From: Legionella genomosp. 1
GTDB lineage: Bacteria > Pseudomonadota > Gammaproteobacteria > Legionellales > Legionellaceae
DNA: 5,287 nt
Direction of reading: 5' to 3'
NCBI GenBank assembly: GCA_945862275.1
Contig: CAMAYA010000094.1
Location: 1 to 5,287 of the forward strand
The notes under the pieces were generated by a model. That model was not told the DNA's origin. It ran no database searches and was given only the letters and a program-made list of their open reading frames with translations. Positions within the stretch are counted from its first letter, which is position 1, and every line of letters begins with the position of its first letter. The position numbers and the translations under genes were made by a program. Shown piece after piece: positions 1-5,287 of this stretch.

Positions 1-899
1 AAAACAGGCATGGACGATCCACCGGGAATCACTGCTTTGATGCGTCGGCCGTCGCGCATACCGCCGGCCAGCTCCAGTAATGTTTTAAATGGTGTTCCGA
101 GTGGGATTTCGAAATTACCTGGATTATTGACATGCCCGCTCACGCAAAAGCATTTCATCCCACCACTATTCGGTTTGCCTAACTTTAAGAACCATTCACC
201 ACCTTTTTCCATGATAACGGGGACGGACGCGAATGTTTCGGTGTTATTAACAGTAGTGGGCTTGCCGTACAACCCATGATTTGCAGGAAAAGGGGGCTTG
301 AATCTTGGCTGGCCTTTTTTCCCCTCTAGCGAGTTGAGCAAGGCGGTTTCTTCGCCACAAATATAAGCGCCGGCACCTAGATGGTTATACAAATCAAAAT
401 CAACACCCGAACCTAAAATATTCTTGCCCAAAAATCCTGCCGCATAGGCCTCTTTCAACGCCGCTTCTGTGCGCAGGTATGGCTCCCAAAACTCGCCTCG
501 AATGTAATTGTACCCAACAGTGGCGCCAATAACGTAGCCAGCAATTGCCATGCCTTCAATCAATTGATGTGGGTTGTATCTTAATATATCGCGATCTTTA
601 CACGTGCCAGGCTCTCCTTCATCGGAGTTACAGACCACGTACTTTTGAATCGGCGCGTTACGATTCATGAAGCTCCACTTCAATCCGGTTGGAAAACCAG
701 CGCCTCCCCGACCCCGTAATGCGGACAATTTCAACTCATCAATGATTTGTTGAGGCGGTGTCTGCTCTTCTAGAATGCGTCGTAAGGCACTGTATCCGCC
801 TACACTTTGATAGGATGTTAGTGTCCAAGGTTCTGGCAAATGCAAGGTTCTAAAACAAATTTTGTTCTGTTCAACCCCGGCTTGGATAGTTGGGATCAC
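1..899 (-). CDS. nuoF: NADH-quinone oxidoreductase subunit F (NADH/FMN-binding subunit), 5' part only
   Basis: The first 299 codons of NuoF are present; the gene runs off the low-coordinate edge of the window. NuoF binds NADH and FMN at the tip of the peripheral arm of complex I and passes electrons to the Fe-S chain. Visible motifs are [13 protein letters not shown] (residues 63-75, glycine-rich nucleotide/FMN site), [14 protein letters not shown] (91-104), [13 protein letters not shown] (175-187), [19 protein letters not shown] (201-219) and IPGGSSMPV at the truncated end. The C-terminal CxxCxxC-type 4Fe-4S (N3) region lies outside the window; the family is usually about 420-445 residues. 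The start is GTG at 899, overlapping the nuoE stop as GTGA and preceded by GGAGGA with a 6-nt spacer, so it is translationally linked to nuoE. The reading frame is open throughout. Identity is very secure. Confidence 0.97.
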   Translation of the reverse strand, partial: MIPTIQAGVEQNKICFRTLHLPEPWTLTSYQSVGGYSALRRILEEQTPPQQIIDELKLSALRGRGGAGFPTGLKWSFMNRNAPIQKYVVCNSDEGEPGTCKDRDILRYNPHQLIEGMAIAGYVIGATVGYNYIRGEFWEPYLRTEAALKEAYAAGFLGKNILGSGVDFDLYNHLGAGAYICGEETALLNSLEGKKGQPRFKPPFPANHGLYGKPTTVNNTETFASVPVIMEKGGEWFLKLGKPNSGGMKCFCVSGHVNNPGNFEIPLGTPFKTLLELAGGMRDGRRIKAVIPGGSSMPV

Positions 900-1399
900 G
901 GGTATTCCTCCAATGCGGCATCGATTCGTTCAGGGGTCAAATGCTCATGGTAATCTCTATCCACTTGCATCATGGGCGCATGCACACACGCGCCCAAACA
1001 TTCGACCACCTTCAATGTAAACCGGCCATCTTCGGTTGTCTCGCCGCATTTGATGCCTAGTTTTTTTTCTAAATGGCTCACGACAGCAGCCGAACCACGC
1101 AATAGGCAAGACACATTGGTGCATACATCTACGGAATGACGCCCGGTTGGCGTTAACGCATACATGCTATAAAAAGAGGCCACTTCATAAACGGCTATTT
1201 TGGGCATGCCAAGGTATTCCGCCACCGCATCCATGGATTCAGGAGACAAACACCCCTGTTGATCTTGCACAATCATCAGCGCACTCATGACGGCCGATTG
1301 TTTTTGATCCTTAGGATATTTATTAATCCAGTGATCAATGTCTTTGATGCCGTTAGCATCGACAAATTGATGAATTAATTGAGCTGCGTTTTGAGACAT
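896..1399 (-). CDS. nuoE: NADH-quinone oxidoreductase subunit E (2Fe-2S, 24 kDa subunit)
   Basis: This encodes a 167-residue thioredoxin-like 2Fe-2S subunit that partners NuoF in the NADH dehydrogenase module of complex I and carries cluster N1a. The four expected ligands are present as C-x4-C (Cys93, Cys98, in VCTNVSC) and C-x3-C (Cys134, Cys138, in ECLGAC). The helical N-terminal part (about 1-80) contains the family stretch EVASFYSMY (72-80). The length is normal for the family. The frame is open from a TTG at 1408, but the ATG at 1399 is preferred: AAAGG precedes it by 9 nt, and it gives cysteine positions almost identical to those of E. coli NuoE. It begins 21 nt after the nuoD stop and its TGA overlaps the nuoF GTG, so it is clearly within the operon. 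Confidence 0.97.
   Translation of the reverse strand: MSQNAAQLIHQFVDANGIKDIDHWINKYPKDQKQSAVMSALMIVQDQQGCLSPESMDAVAEYLGMPKIAVYEVASFYSMYALTPTGRHSVDVCTNVSCLLRGSAAVVSHLEKKLGIKCGETTEDGRFTLKVVECLGACVHAPMMQVDRDYHEHLTPERIDAALEEYP
906..911 (-). promoter_or_regulatory. Shine-Dalgarno of nuoF
   Basis: GGAGGA lies 6 nt upstream of the GTG at 899, inside the last codons of nuoE. It is the strongest ribosome binding site in the window and supports the non-ATG start of nuoF. Confidence 0.75.
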
Positions 1400-1408
1400 G
1401 CTTACCAA

Positions 1409-1413
1409 CCTTT
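1409..1413 (-). promoter_or_regulatory. Shine-Dalgarno of nuoE
   Basis: AAAGG with a 9-nt spacer precedes the ATG at 1399, in the short nuoD-nuoE gap. It favours that ATG over the TTG at 1408, which would itself directly abut this site. Confidence 0.5.
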
Positions 1414-1420
1414 ATGCGTA

Positions 1421-2674
1421 TTATCGATCCACTTCACCAAATACAATGTCTTGACTAGCCAAAATAGCCACCCCGTCTGCCAACATATGCCCTCGAACCA
1501 TTTCATCCAAGCTGGATAAATGTGCAAATCCAGGCGCACGAATTTTCAATCGATACGGCTTGTTAGCCCCATCTGAGACCAAATAAATACCAAACTCCCC
1601 TTTGGGGGCTTCCACTGCACTGTATATTTCGCCTGGTGGCAGACTAAACCCTTCTGTGAAGAGTTTGAAATGATGAATCATGGCTTCCATGTCATGCTTC
1701 ATGCGCTCGCGGGGTGGTGGCGTAATTTTATTGTCGTCCAATCTCACAGGGCCTGGATTCGCCCGCAACCAGTCTATGCATTGCTTGACAATCCGGTTTG
1801 ACTGCCTCATTTCTTCCACACGAACCAAATATCGATCATAACAATCGCCTGTCTTGCCCACAGGAATATCAAATTCAACCCGATCATATGCGGCATACGG
1901 TTGCTTTCTACGCAAATCCCACGCAATACCAGAACCCCTCAACATCGGACCGGTAAACCCCCACTGCAATGCGTTGTCAGGTGATACGACACCGATATCA
2001 ACGGTGCGCTGCTTCCAAATCCGATTATCTGTCAGCAGGGTTTCATATTCATCGATACACGTTGGAAAACGGGCTGCGAAATCTTCTATAAAATCAAGCA
2101 AACTGCCTTGTCGATTGGCATTCATTTTCTCAATTTCACGGTCATTGTGCCACCGCGATGCTTTGTATTGCGGCATACTATCCGGTAGATCACGTGCAAC
2201 CCCACCCGGGCGATAATACGTCGCATGCATTCTGGCGCCAGAAACCGCCTCGTAGCAATCAAACAAGGCTTCACGTTCCCGAAAACAATACAAAAAAACC
2301 GTCATAGCGCCGATATCTAAGGCGATGGCGCCTAACCACAGTAAATGATTTAAAATACGGGTAATTTCATCAAACAATGTTCGAATATATTGTGCGCGAA
2401 GCGGGGCCTCTACGCCTAACATGCCTTCTATTGCACGCACATAAGCATGCTCATTACACATCATGGATACGTAATCCAACCGGTCCATGTACCCAATGTT
2501 TTGAAGGTAAGGTTTGGTTTCCACTAATTTTTCTGTGGCGCGATGCAACAAGCCGATGTGTGGATCGGCGCGTACAATGGTTTCACCCTCGAGCTCCAAC
2601 ACAAGCCGCAATACGCCATGCGCCGCTGGATGTTGTGGGCCAAAATTAAGGGTGTACTGTTGTAAATCAATCAT
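1421..2674 (-). CDS. nuoD: NADH-quinone oxidoreductase subunit D (49 kDa subunit)
   Basis: This 417-residue protein is related to the large subunit of NiFe hydrogenases; with NuoB it forms the ubiquinone-reducing site of complex I. The N-terminal GPQHPAAHG (residues 12-20) carries the conserved histidine loop (His15, His19), and Tyr68 in DRLDY matches the quinone-binding tyrosine known from the family. LHRATEKL (43-50) is the 49 kDa signature region. [25 protein letters not shown] and the C-terminal DIVFGEVDR are also typical. The gene is unfused to nuoC, unlike in E. coli. The frame can be read from a TTG at 2689, inside nuoC's stop region, but the ATG at 2674 with GAGGTG 7 nt upstream is the clear start. 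It begins 11 nt after nuoC. No missing key residue was noticed. Confidence 0.98.
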   Translation of the reverse strand: MIDLQQYTLNFGPQHPAAHGVLRLVLELEGETIVRADPHIGLLHRATEKLVETKPYLQNIGYMDRLDYVSMMCNEHAYVRAIEGMLGVEAPLRAQYIRTLFDEITRILNHLLWLGAIALDIGAMTVFLYCFREREALFDCYEAVSGARMHATYYRPGGVARDLPDSMPQYKASRWHNDREIEKMNANRQGSLLDFIEDFAARFPTCIDEYETLLTDNRIWKQRTVDIGVVSPDNALQWGFTGPMLRGSGIAWDLRRKQPYAAYDRVEFDIPVGKTGDCYDRYLVRVEEMRQSNRIVKQCIDWLRANPGPVRLDDNKITPPPRERMKHDMEAMIHHFKLFTEGFSLPPGEIYSAVEAPKGEFGIYLVSDGANKPYRLKIRAPGFAHLSSLDEMVRGHMLADGVAILASQDIVFGEVDR

Positions 2675-2681
2675 GTTGTCA

Positions 2682-2687
2682 CACCTC
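2682..2687 (-). promoter_or_regulatory. Shine-Dalgarno of nuoD
   Basis: GAGGTG with a 7-nt spacer before the ATG at 2674 overlaps the nuoC stop codon (2686-2688). It fixes the nuoD start and rejects the longer TTG-initiated version. Confidence 0.7.
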
Positions 2688-3360
2688 AAACGTTCAGATC
2701 AGGGCTGTACCGGTTGTCATCACGAATAACCTTTGGCACCGATATACGCGGTTCAATATCAACGGGCTCATAAATCACTTTTTTCAATAAGGCGTCATAC
2801 CGCATTTCAACGTGCCCACTCAGAGGAAAATCTTTACGGAATGGGTGACCAATAAAACCATAATCGGTCAAAATACGCCGTAAATCGGGATGTCCTTCAA
2901 ACAAAACACCAAATAAATCATAGGCTTCGCGCTCAAACCAATTGGCGCCTTTCCAAATATCATGGATAGAAGGCACAACCAGCGAGGTTTCTTCAACAAA
3001 GACTTTAAGACGGAGTCGGTGATTATGGGTAGTGGACAACAAATGGTAGACCACGGCAAAGCGTGGTTTATCCCACACACCAGCCCTCATTTCTTGACGC
3101 TCAACACCGCGCGAAAACCCGTTTTCCGTGGCTAAATTGGTTTCCCAATCATAAACGCCATACAGCAAGTAATCCACGACACACAGGTCAATCAGCTCAT
3201 CAAAAGCACATGCTGACGTATCACGCAATTGATACAATACCGCCTTTAACGATGCCAGATCACACACAGCAGTGACTTCATCATGGGCAAACGATACAGA
3301 AACCAACGAACCCATCGGTTCACCGCGCAACCATTCAGCCAAATTTTCGTGTTTTGTCAT
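2686..3360 (-). CDS. nuoC: NADH-quinone oxidoreductase subunit C (30 kDa subunit)
   Basis: This 224-residue subunit belongs to the connecting arm of complex I. It holds no cofactor and packs against NuoB and NuoD. The 30 kDa family signature is clear: [20 protein letters not shown] (141-160) followed by [20 protein letters not shown] (161-180). DLCVVDYL (58-65) and [10 protein letters not shown] (100-109) form the core alpha/beta part. Between them sits a segment of about 30 residues (66-99) with [15 protein letters not shown], present in some proteobacterial NuoC proteins. An upstream in-frame ATG at 3378 overlaps the nuoB TGA by one base (TGATG) and would add MHRCET. The ATG at 3360 is preferred because AGGTG lies 7 nt before it; the choice is not certain. 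It is a separate gene from nuoD. Confidence 0.96.
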   Translation of the reverse strand: MTKHENLAEWLRGEPMGSLVSVSFAHDEVTAVCDLASLKAVLYQLRDTSACAFDELIDLCVVDYLLYGVYDWETNLATENGFSRGVERQEMRAGVWDKPRFAVVYHLLSTTHNHRLRLKVFVEETSLVVPSIHDIWKGANWFEREAYDLFGVLFEGHPDLRRILTDYGFIGHPFRKDFPLSGHVEMRYDALLKKVIYEPVDIEPRISVPKVIRDDNRYSPDLNV

Positions 3361-3367
3361 TGTTTCA

Positions 3368-3372
3368 CACCT
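3368..3372 (-). promoter_or_regulatory. Shine-Dalgarno of nuoC
   Basis: AGGTG with a 7-nt spacer precedes the ATG at 3360. The competing ATG at 3378 has only a poor CGAAG upstream. Confidence 0.6.
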
Positions 3373-3377
3373 GTGCA

Positions 3378-3863
3378 TCAGACTTCGATGATTGCTCTGC
3401 GTTTAATTTTGTTTTGTAGCTGGATAATGCCGTACAACAAGGCTTCCGCCGTCGGCGGGCAACCGGGCACATAAACATCCACAGGAACGATTCGGTCACA
3501 TCCACGAACAACGGAATATGAATAATGGTAATATCCTCCGCCATTCGCACAAGAACCCATGGAAATCACCCATCGAGGTTCCGGCATTTGATCGTACACC
3601 TGGCGCAATGCAGGCGCCATCTTATTGCACAGTGTTCCGGCCACAATCATCACATCCGATTGGCGAGGGCTGGGGCGAAAAATAATGCCAAAGCGATCTA
3701 AATCGTAGCGCGCCGCGCCCACATGCATCATTTCTACCGCACAACAGGCAAGCCCAAAAGTCATAGGCCACATAGAGCCACTTCGCGCCCAATTAACCAA
3801 TTTTTCAACAGACGTGGTGGCAAAGCCACTTGTCTGCAATGCGTCTGCAGGCTTCATTCCCAT
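3378..3863 (-). CDS. nuoB: NADH-quinone oxidoreductase subunit B (PSST subunit, cluster N2)
   Basis: This 161-residue subunit carries the terminal 4Fe-4S cluster N2, which donates electrons to ubiquinone at the NuoB/NuoD interface. The ligands are all visible: tandem Cys40-Cys41 in [10 protein letters not shown], Cys105 in [10 protein letters not shown] and Cys135 in [27 protein letters not shown] (58-76) is the typical family core. Three in-frame ATGs are possible. The one at 3884 overlaps nuoA by 31 nt with no good ribosome site; 3863 has GGAG 7 nt upstream; 3857 forms an ATGA overlap with the nuoA stop. I chose 3863, with 3857 a fair alternative; all three leave the conserved domain intact. 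The gene ends in a TGA that overlaps the optional upstream nuoC ATG. Confidence 0.98.
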   Translation of the reverse strand: MGMKPADALQTSGFATTSVEKLVNWARSGSMWPMTFGLACCAVEMMHVGAARYDLDRFGIIFRPSPRQSDVMIVAGTLCNKMAPALRQVYDQMPEPRWVISMGSCANGGGYYHYSYSVVRGCDRIVPVDVYVPGCPPTAEALLYGIIQLQNKIKRRAIIEV

Positions 3864-4213
3864 TCCAACGCTCCACGTCGCCATTCATAAATAAACCCAA
3901 TCACCAGCAGGCCTAAAAACATCATCATGGCCGCGAACCCAAACCAACCCAGTTGGCGTAACACGATGGCCCATGGGAAGAAAAAAGCCGTTTCCAAGTC
4001 AAAAATAATAAATAGAATGGCCACGAGATAAAATCGAACATCAAAAGGGATACGCGCGCTTTCAAAGGCGTCAAATCCGCATTCATACGGTGCGTTTTTT
4101 GCAGCATCTGGTTTATGAGACGAGAACAAGGAGGCTGCGCCAATCATGACCAAGCCTAAGCCCAAGCCCACGATGAGAAAAACAAGTATAGGTAAATAGT
4201 GTGTTAGCATCAT
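3854..4213 (-). CDS. nuoA: NADH-quinone oxidoreductase subunit A (ND3 homologue)
   Basis: This 119-residue membrane subunit of complex I is homologous to mitochondrial ND3 and sits near the quinone channel. Three hydrophobic segments are seen at about 7-29, 61-84 and 90-109. The loop between the first two contains [10 protein letters not shown] (41-50), with the conserved Cys45, and the second carries [20 protein letters not shown] (61-80) with acidic Asp72 and Glu74. The C-terminus ends in GALEWE, as is usual in the short NuoA type. It is the first gene of the nuo operon. An in-frame TAA at 4229-4231 limits the start to the ATGs at 4213 or 4210. Neither has a clear Shine-Dalgarno: only GAG lies 9 nt before 4213, and the start codon falls in a small inverted repeat. 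It overlaps nuoB by about 10 nt. Confidence 0.97.
   Translation of the reverse strand: MMLTHYLPILVFLIVGLGLGLVMIGAASLFSSHKPDAAKNAPYECGFDAFESARIPFDVRFYLVAILFIIFDLETAFFFPWAIVLRQLGWFGFAAMMMFLGLLVIGFIYEWRRGALEWE
3871..3874 (-). promoter_or_regulatory. Shine-Dalgarno of nuoB
   Basis: GGAG, inside the last codons of nuoA, sits 7 nt before the ATG at 3863 and 13 nt before the ATG at 3857. This favours 3863 as the start. Confidence 0.5.
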
Positions 4214-4222
4214 GTCGCATGA
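4210..4222 (-). repeat. Small inverted repeat over the nuoA start codon
   Basis: On the minus strand TCATG-CGA-CATGA is a perfect 5-bp inverted repeat with a 3-nt loop, and the nuoA ATG (4211-4213) is in its 3' arm. A second one, GCATT-N5-AATGC (4226-4240), lies just upstream. Both are short, so stability of the RNA form is uncertain. Confidence 0.5.
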
Positions 4223-4225
4223 CTC

Positions 4226-4240
4226 GCATTAAATGAATGC
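4226..4240 (-). repeat. Inverted repeat in the nuoA leader
   Basis: GCATT and AATGC are perfect inverted arms separated by 5 nt, ending 12 nt before the nuoA ATG. It could form a small stem in the leader next to the stem over the start codon. It is short and may be chance. Confidence 0.35.
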
Positions 4241-4263
4241 TCAAGGCATCTTCAACTTAGCCC

Positions 4264-4289
4264 ATATTAACCTATTTTATGGTTAATAT
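4264..4289. promoter_or_regulatory. Perfect 9-8-9 inverted repeat upstream of nuoA (operator candidate)
   Basis: ATATTAACC (4264-4272) and GGTTAATAT (4281-4289) are exact reverse complements separated by 8 nt (TATTTTAT). The repeat lies about 50 bp before the nuoA start and covers the spacer and -10 of the best promoter candidate there. That is the arrangement of a dimeric repressor operator. It could also form an RNA stem if transcription starts further upstream, but no T-run follows, so it is not a normal terminator. The binding protein is unknown. Confidence 0.45.
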
Positions 4290-4293
4290 CCAA
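4264..4293 (-). promoter_or_regulatory. Possible sigma70-type promoter of the nuo operon
   Basis: TTGGAT (4293-4288), a 17-nt spacer and TTAATA (4270-4265; or TAATAT with an 18-nt spacer) form a poor but correctly spaced -35/-10 pair. It would give a leader of about 45 nt before nuoA. Matches to consensus are weak (3 of 6 for -35, 4 of 6 for TAATAT), so this is a guess supported mainly by position. Another -10-like TATAAC lies further upstream without a good -35. Confidence 0.2.
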
Positions 4294-4408
4294 CGTTATG
4301 ATGTTATACAGAAACTGAATTTAAATATTTATTGTTTGAATAGGCTAAAATTTTTTCATCTCGAGTTAACAGGGAAGTGTATTTTAAAGCGTGCAAACAG
4401 GCTTTTAT

Positions 4409-4423
4409 GTGTAAAAAATACAC
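4409..4423. repeat. Perfect 5-5-5 inverted repeat
   Basis: GTGTA and TACAC flank five A residues. The repeat lies about 200 bp upstream of nuoA. It could be a protein-binding dyad or chance in AT-rich DNA. Confidence 0.3.
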
Positions 4424-4485
4424 GCAAATAACGTGGGTTTAGCACTTGCTGTTGAATTATGTACGATAAGCACTAAATTCGGCGT

Positions 4486-4501
4486 ATAATTACGTTATTA
4501 T
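4486..4501. repeat. 16-bp near-palindrome
   Basis: ATAATTACGTTATTAT is symmetric around ACGT with seven of eight base pairs matching; only the T/T pair flanking the centre fails. It may be a regulator site, but no family can be assigned. Confidence 0.3.
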
Positions 4502-4524
4502 GGCATACAAGGCCGCTGTTTTTT

Positions 4525-4558
4525 AAAAATAACAGGCGTGTCAGTGAAAATTACCTGT
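4525..4558 (-). terminator. Weak candidate Rho-independent terminator after cyoD
   Basis: On the minus strand ACAGG (4558-4554) pairs with CCTGT (4536-4532), and TATTTTT follows directly. The stem is only 5 bp, extendable by G·U pairs, with a 17-nt loop, and it lies about 150 nt past the cyoD stop. A competing AT-rich stem (4516-4535) shares the CCTGT arm. Position and T-run fit a terminator; stem strength does not. Confidence 0.22.
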
Positions 4559-4704
4559 CGCCAAAAACGCAAGGCATGAGCAAGTACGTGCTTCTTCATA
4601 AATTTAAAATAATGCACGAGCCGATTTACACACTTTAAAAGACACTTTCGTTGCACTTCACTATTGAATCGGCGGTCCACTATAATTTGAAACTAGAAAC
4701 AAAT

Positions 4705-5043
4705 TTAATGCATCATATAATAATTTAAATTCCACATAATCCATAAGGATCCTAAAATAATAGATGTTAAAACAACACCAGTGAATAGAAAAGTCATGAT
4801 ATTTGTTCTTCCTTGTTCTGTTTTGGTGGTCAGACGAAGAAAGAAAATGACCTGCGCTAGAAATTGAATGCATGCTGAGGAAAAAATGAATGCCAATACT
4901 TCTGATTTGGAAAACCTCTGCGACATTACCGCCCAAAAAGAAAATAGAGTCAGAATAGCGCAACTTATAAAACCAACCAAATACATACCTGGTTTTTTTT
5001 GGCCTGTTCCATAATCAGGCTCCTTCATTCCACGATGATGCAT
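4705..5043 (-). CDS. cyoD: Cytochrome bo3 ubiquinol oxidase subunit IV
   Basis: This 112-residue small membrane subunit of the bo3-type ubiquinol oxidase assists assembly of the Cu(B)/heme centre in subunit I. Three hydrophobic segments lie at about 20-40, 48-70 and 83-105. The C-terminal GSLWIMWNLNYYMMH is nearly identical to the end of E. coli CyoD, and FFLRLTTKTEQG (67-78) corresponds to its FLHMNTKSDEG loop. The ATG at 5043 follows the cyoC stop after one base and has GGGAG 9 nt upstream; a second ATG five codons in is less well placed. It is co-transcribed with cyoC. The heme O synthase gene cyoE, which follows cyoD in E. coli, is absent here. Base composition is lower in G+C than in the nuo genes. 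Confidence 0.96.
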   Translation of the reverse strand: MHHRGMKEPDYGTGQKKPGMYLVGFISCAILTLFSFWAVMSQRFSKSEVLAFIFSSACIQFLAQVIFFLRLTTKTEQGRTNIMTFLFTGVVLTSIILGSLWIMWNLNYYMMH

Positions 5044-5044
5044 C

Positions 5045-5287
5045 TTAAATAGCTCCCATCAGGTATACAATTGTAAATACAAAAATCCAGACAATGTCTA
5101 AAAAATTCCAAAACAGTCCCAAATAGGCCATACGACGTCGCTTCACATGATTGGATTGAATTAATGGCAGCTGGATAATCATCACTAATATCCACAGTAA
5201 TCCAAAACTAACATGCAATCCATGAGTACCCACTAAAGTGAAAAATGAAGAAATAGCGCCACTTACATCCCATCGAAAACCCTCATT
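5045..5287 (-). CDS. cyoC: Cytochrome bo3 ubiquinol oxidase subunit III, C-terminal part
   Basis: The last 80 codons are present and the gene continues past the high-coordinate edge; the family is about 200 residues, so roughly 120 are missing. Subunit III is a COX3-family membrane protein of the terminal oxidase. LVGTHGLHVSFGLLW (18-32 of this fragment) is the conserved GTHGLHV helix, and FWNFLDIVWIFVFTIVYLMG (59-78) is the final transmembrane helix. Most relatives I know, such as E. coli CyoC, have FWHFLD at that last motif; here the histidine is asparagine. The frame is open to the window edge, with no start in the window. It ends in TAA one base before cyoD, indicating an operon in the order cyo...C-D. 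Confidence 0.96.
   Translation of the reverse strand, partial: NEGFRWDVSGAISSFFTLVGTHGLHVSFGLLWILVMIIQLPLIQSNHVKRRRMAYLGLFWNFLDIVWIFVFTIVYLMGAI
5053..5057 (-). promoter_or_regulatory. Shine-Dalgarno of cyoD
   Basis: GGGAG inside the end of cyoC lies 9 nt before the ATG at 5043 and supports that start over the later ATG. Confidence 0.55.

Larger units (their letters stand above)
4214..4704. other. AT-rich intergenic region between cyoD and nuoA
   Basis: About 490 bp contain no convincing gene. Hand-counted 60-base blocks run from about 27% to 42% G+C, lowest next to nuoA. The region holds several short inverted repeats (4264-4289, 4409-4423, 4486-4501, 4516-4535, and distant arms at 4620-4626 and 4667-4673), a weak terminator candidate and a weak promoter candidate. 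The only open frame of note is a 60-codon GTG-started minus-strand frame (4498-4680), basic and without recognisable motifs. I saw no tRNA and no transposase remnant. Its probable role is to end cyo transcription and start nuo transcription. Confidence 0.8.

Noticed and set aside
10..279. Plus-strand open frame opposite nuoF
   Set aside because: It is fully antisense to the conserved nuoF sequence and has no family resemblance.
1854..2216. Plus-strand 120-codon open frame opposite nuoD
   Set aside because: It is antisense to a highly conserved part of nuoD; a by-product of codon usage.
3864..3884. Longer nuoB N-terminus from the ATG at 3884
   Set aside because: It would overlap nuoA by 31 nt and lacks a ribosome site, while the ATG at 3863 has GGAG at good spacing; not fully excluded.
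4516..4535. AT-rich stem CTGTT...AACAG as a terminator
   Set aside because: The stem has few G-C pairs and an internal mismatch, and lacks a T-run after it on either strand; at best it competes with the neighbouring stem.
4498..4680. Minus-strand 60-codon open frame in the cyo-nuo gap
   Set aside because: It starts with GTG, has no Shine-Dalgarno, no recognisable motif and a composition typical of random AT-rich sequence; no evidence for a real protein.
4661..4963. Minus-strand 100-codon frame overlapping cyoD
   Set aside because: It is a different frame of cyoD, which is unambiguously recognised by its sequence.

Overview
The window reads as aerobic respiratory-chain DNA from a proteobacterium, with every gene on the minus strand. 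In transcription order (high to low coordinates) it holds the 3' end of cyoC, complete cyoD, a non-coding gap of about 490 bp, then nuoA, nuoB, nuoC, nuoD, nuoE and the first 299 codons of nuoF. Separate nuoC and nuoD (fused in E. coli), a mitochondrial-ND3-like short NuoA and a cytochrome bo3-type cyo cluster suggest a gammaproteobacterium outside the Enterobacterales. A Legionellales/Coxiella-like lineage is my guess from the look of NuoB, NuoC and NuoD, not something the sequence proves.

Positions 4705-5287 hold the tail of a cytochrome bo3 ubiquinol oxidase operon (cyoC-cyoD, 1 nt apart). No cyoE follows in this window. Positions 4214-4704 are AT-rich and lack a convincing gene. They contain several inverted repeats, a weak candidate terminator for cyo and a possible promoter/operator just before nuoA. 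Positions 1-4213 hold the start of a tightly packed NADH:quinone oxidoreductase (complex I) operon. Junctions between its genes are short: small overlaps at nuoA/nuoB and nuoE/nuoF, and gaps of about 10-20 nt elsewhere. Shine-Dalgarno sequences let several starts be placed downstream of the longest possible ORF start.

Together the two operons encode the entry and exit of a quinone-linked chain. Complex I oxidises NADH, reduces ubiquinone and pumps protons; cytochrome bo3 reoxidises ubiquinol with O2 and also pumps protons. NuoE/NuoF form the NADH-oxidising tip, NuoB/C/D the quinone-reducing connecting arm, and NuoA part of the membrane arm.

I see no previously undescribed system. The points of most interest are the direct cyo-nuo adjacency, a base-composition step between the two blocks (about 35% versus about 48% G+C in hand-counted samples), a perfect 9-8-9 inverted repeat upstream of nuoA, and a nuoA start codon lying inside a small hairpin with almost no Shine-Dalgarno.
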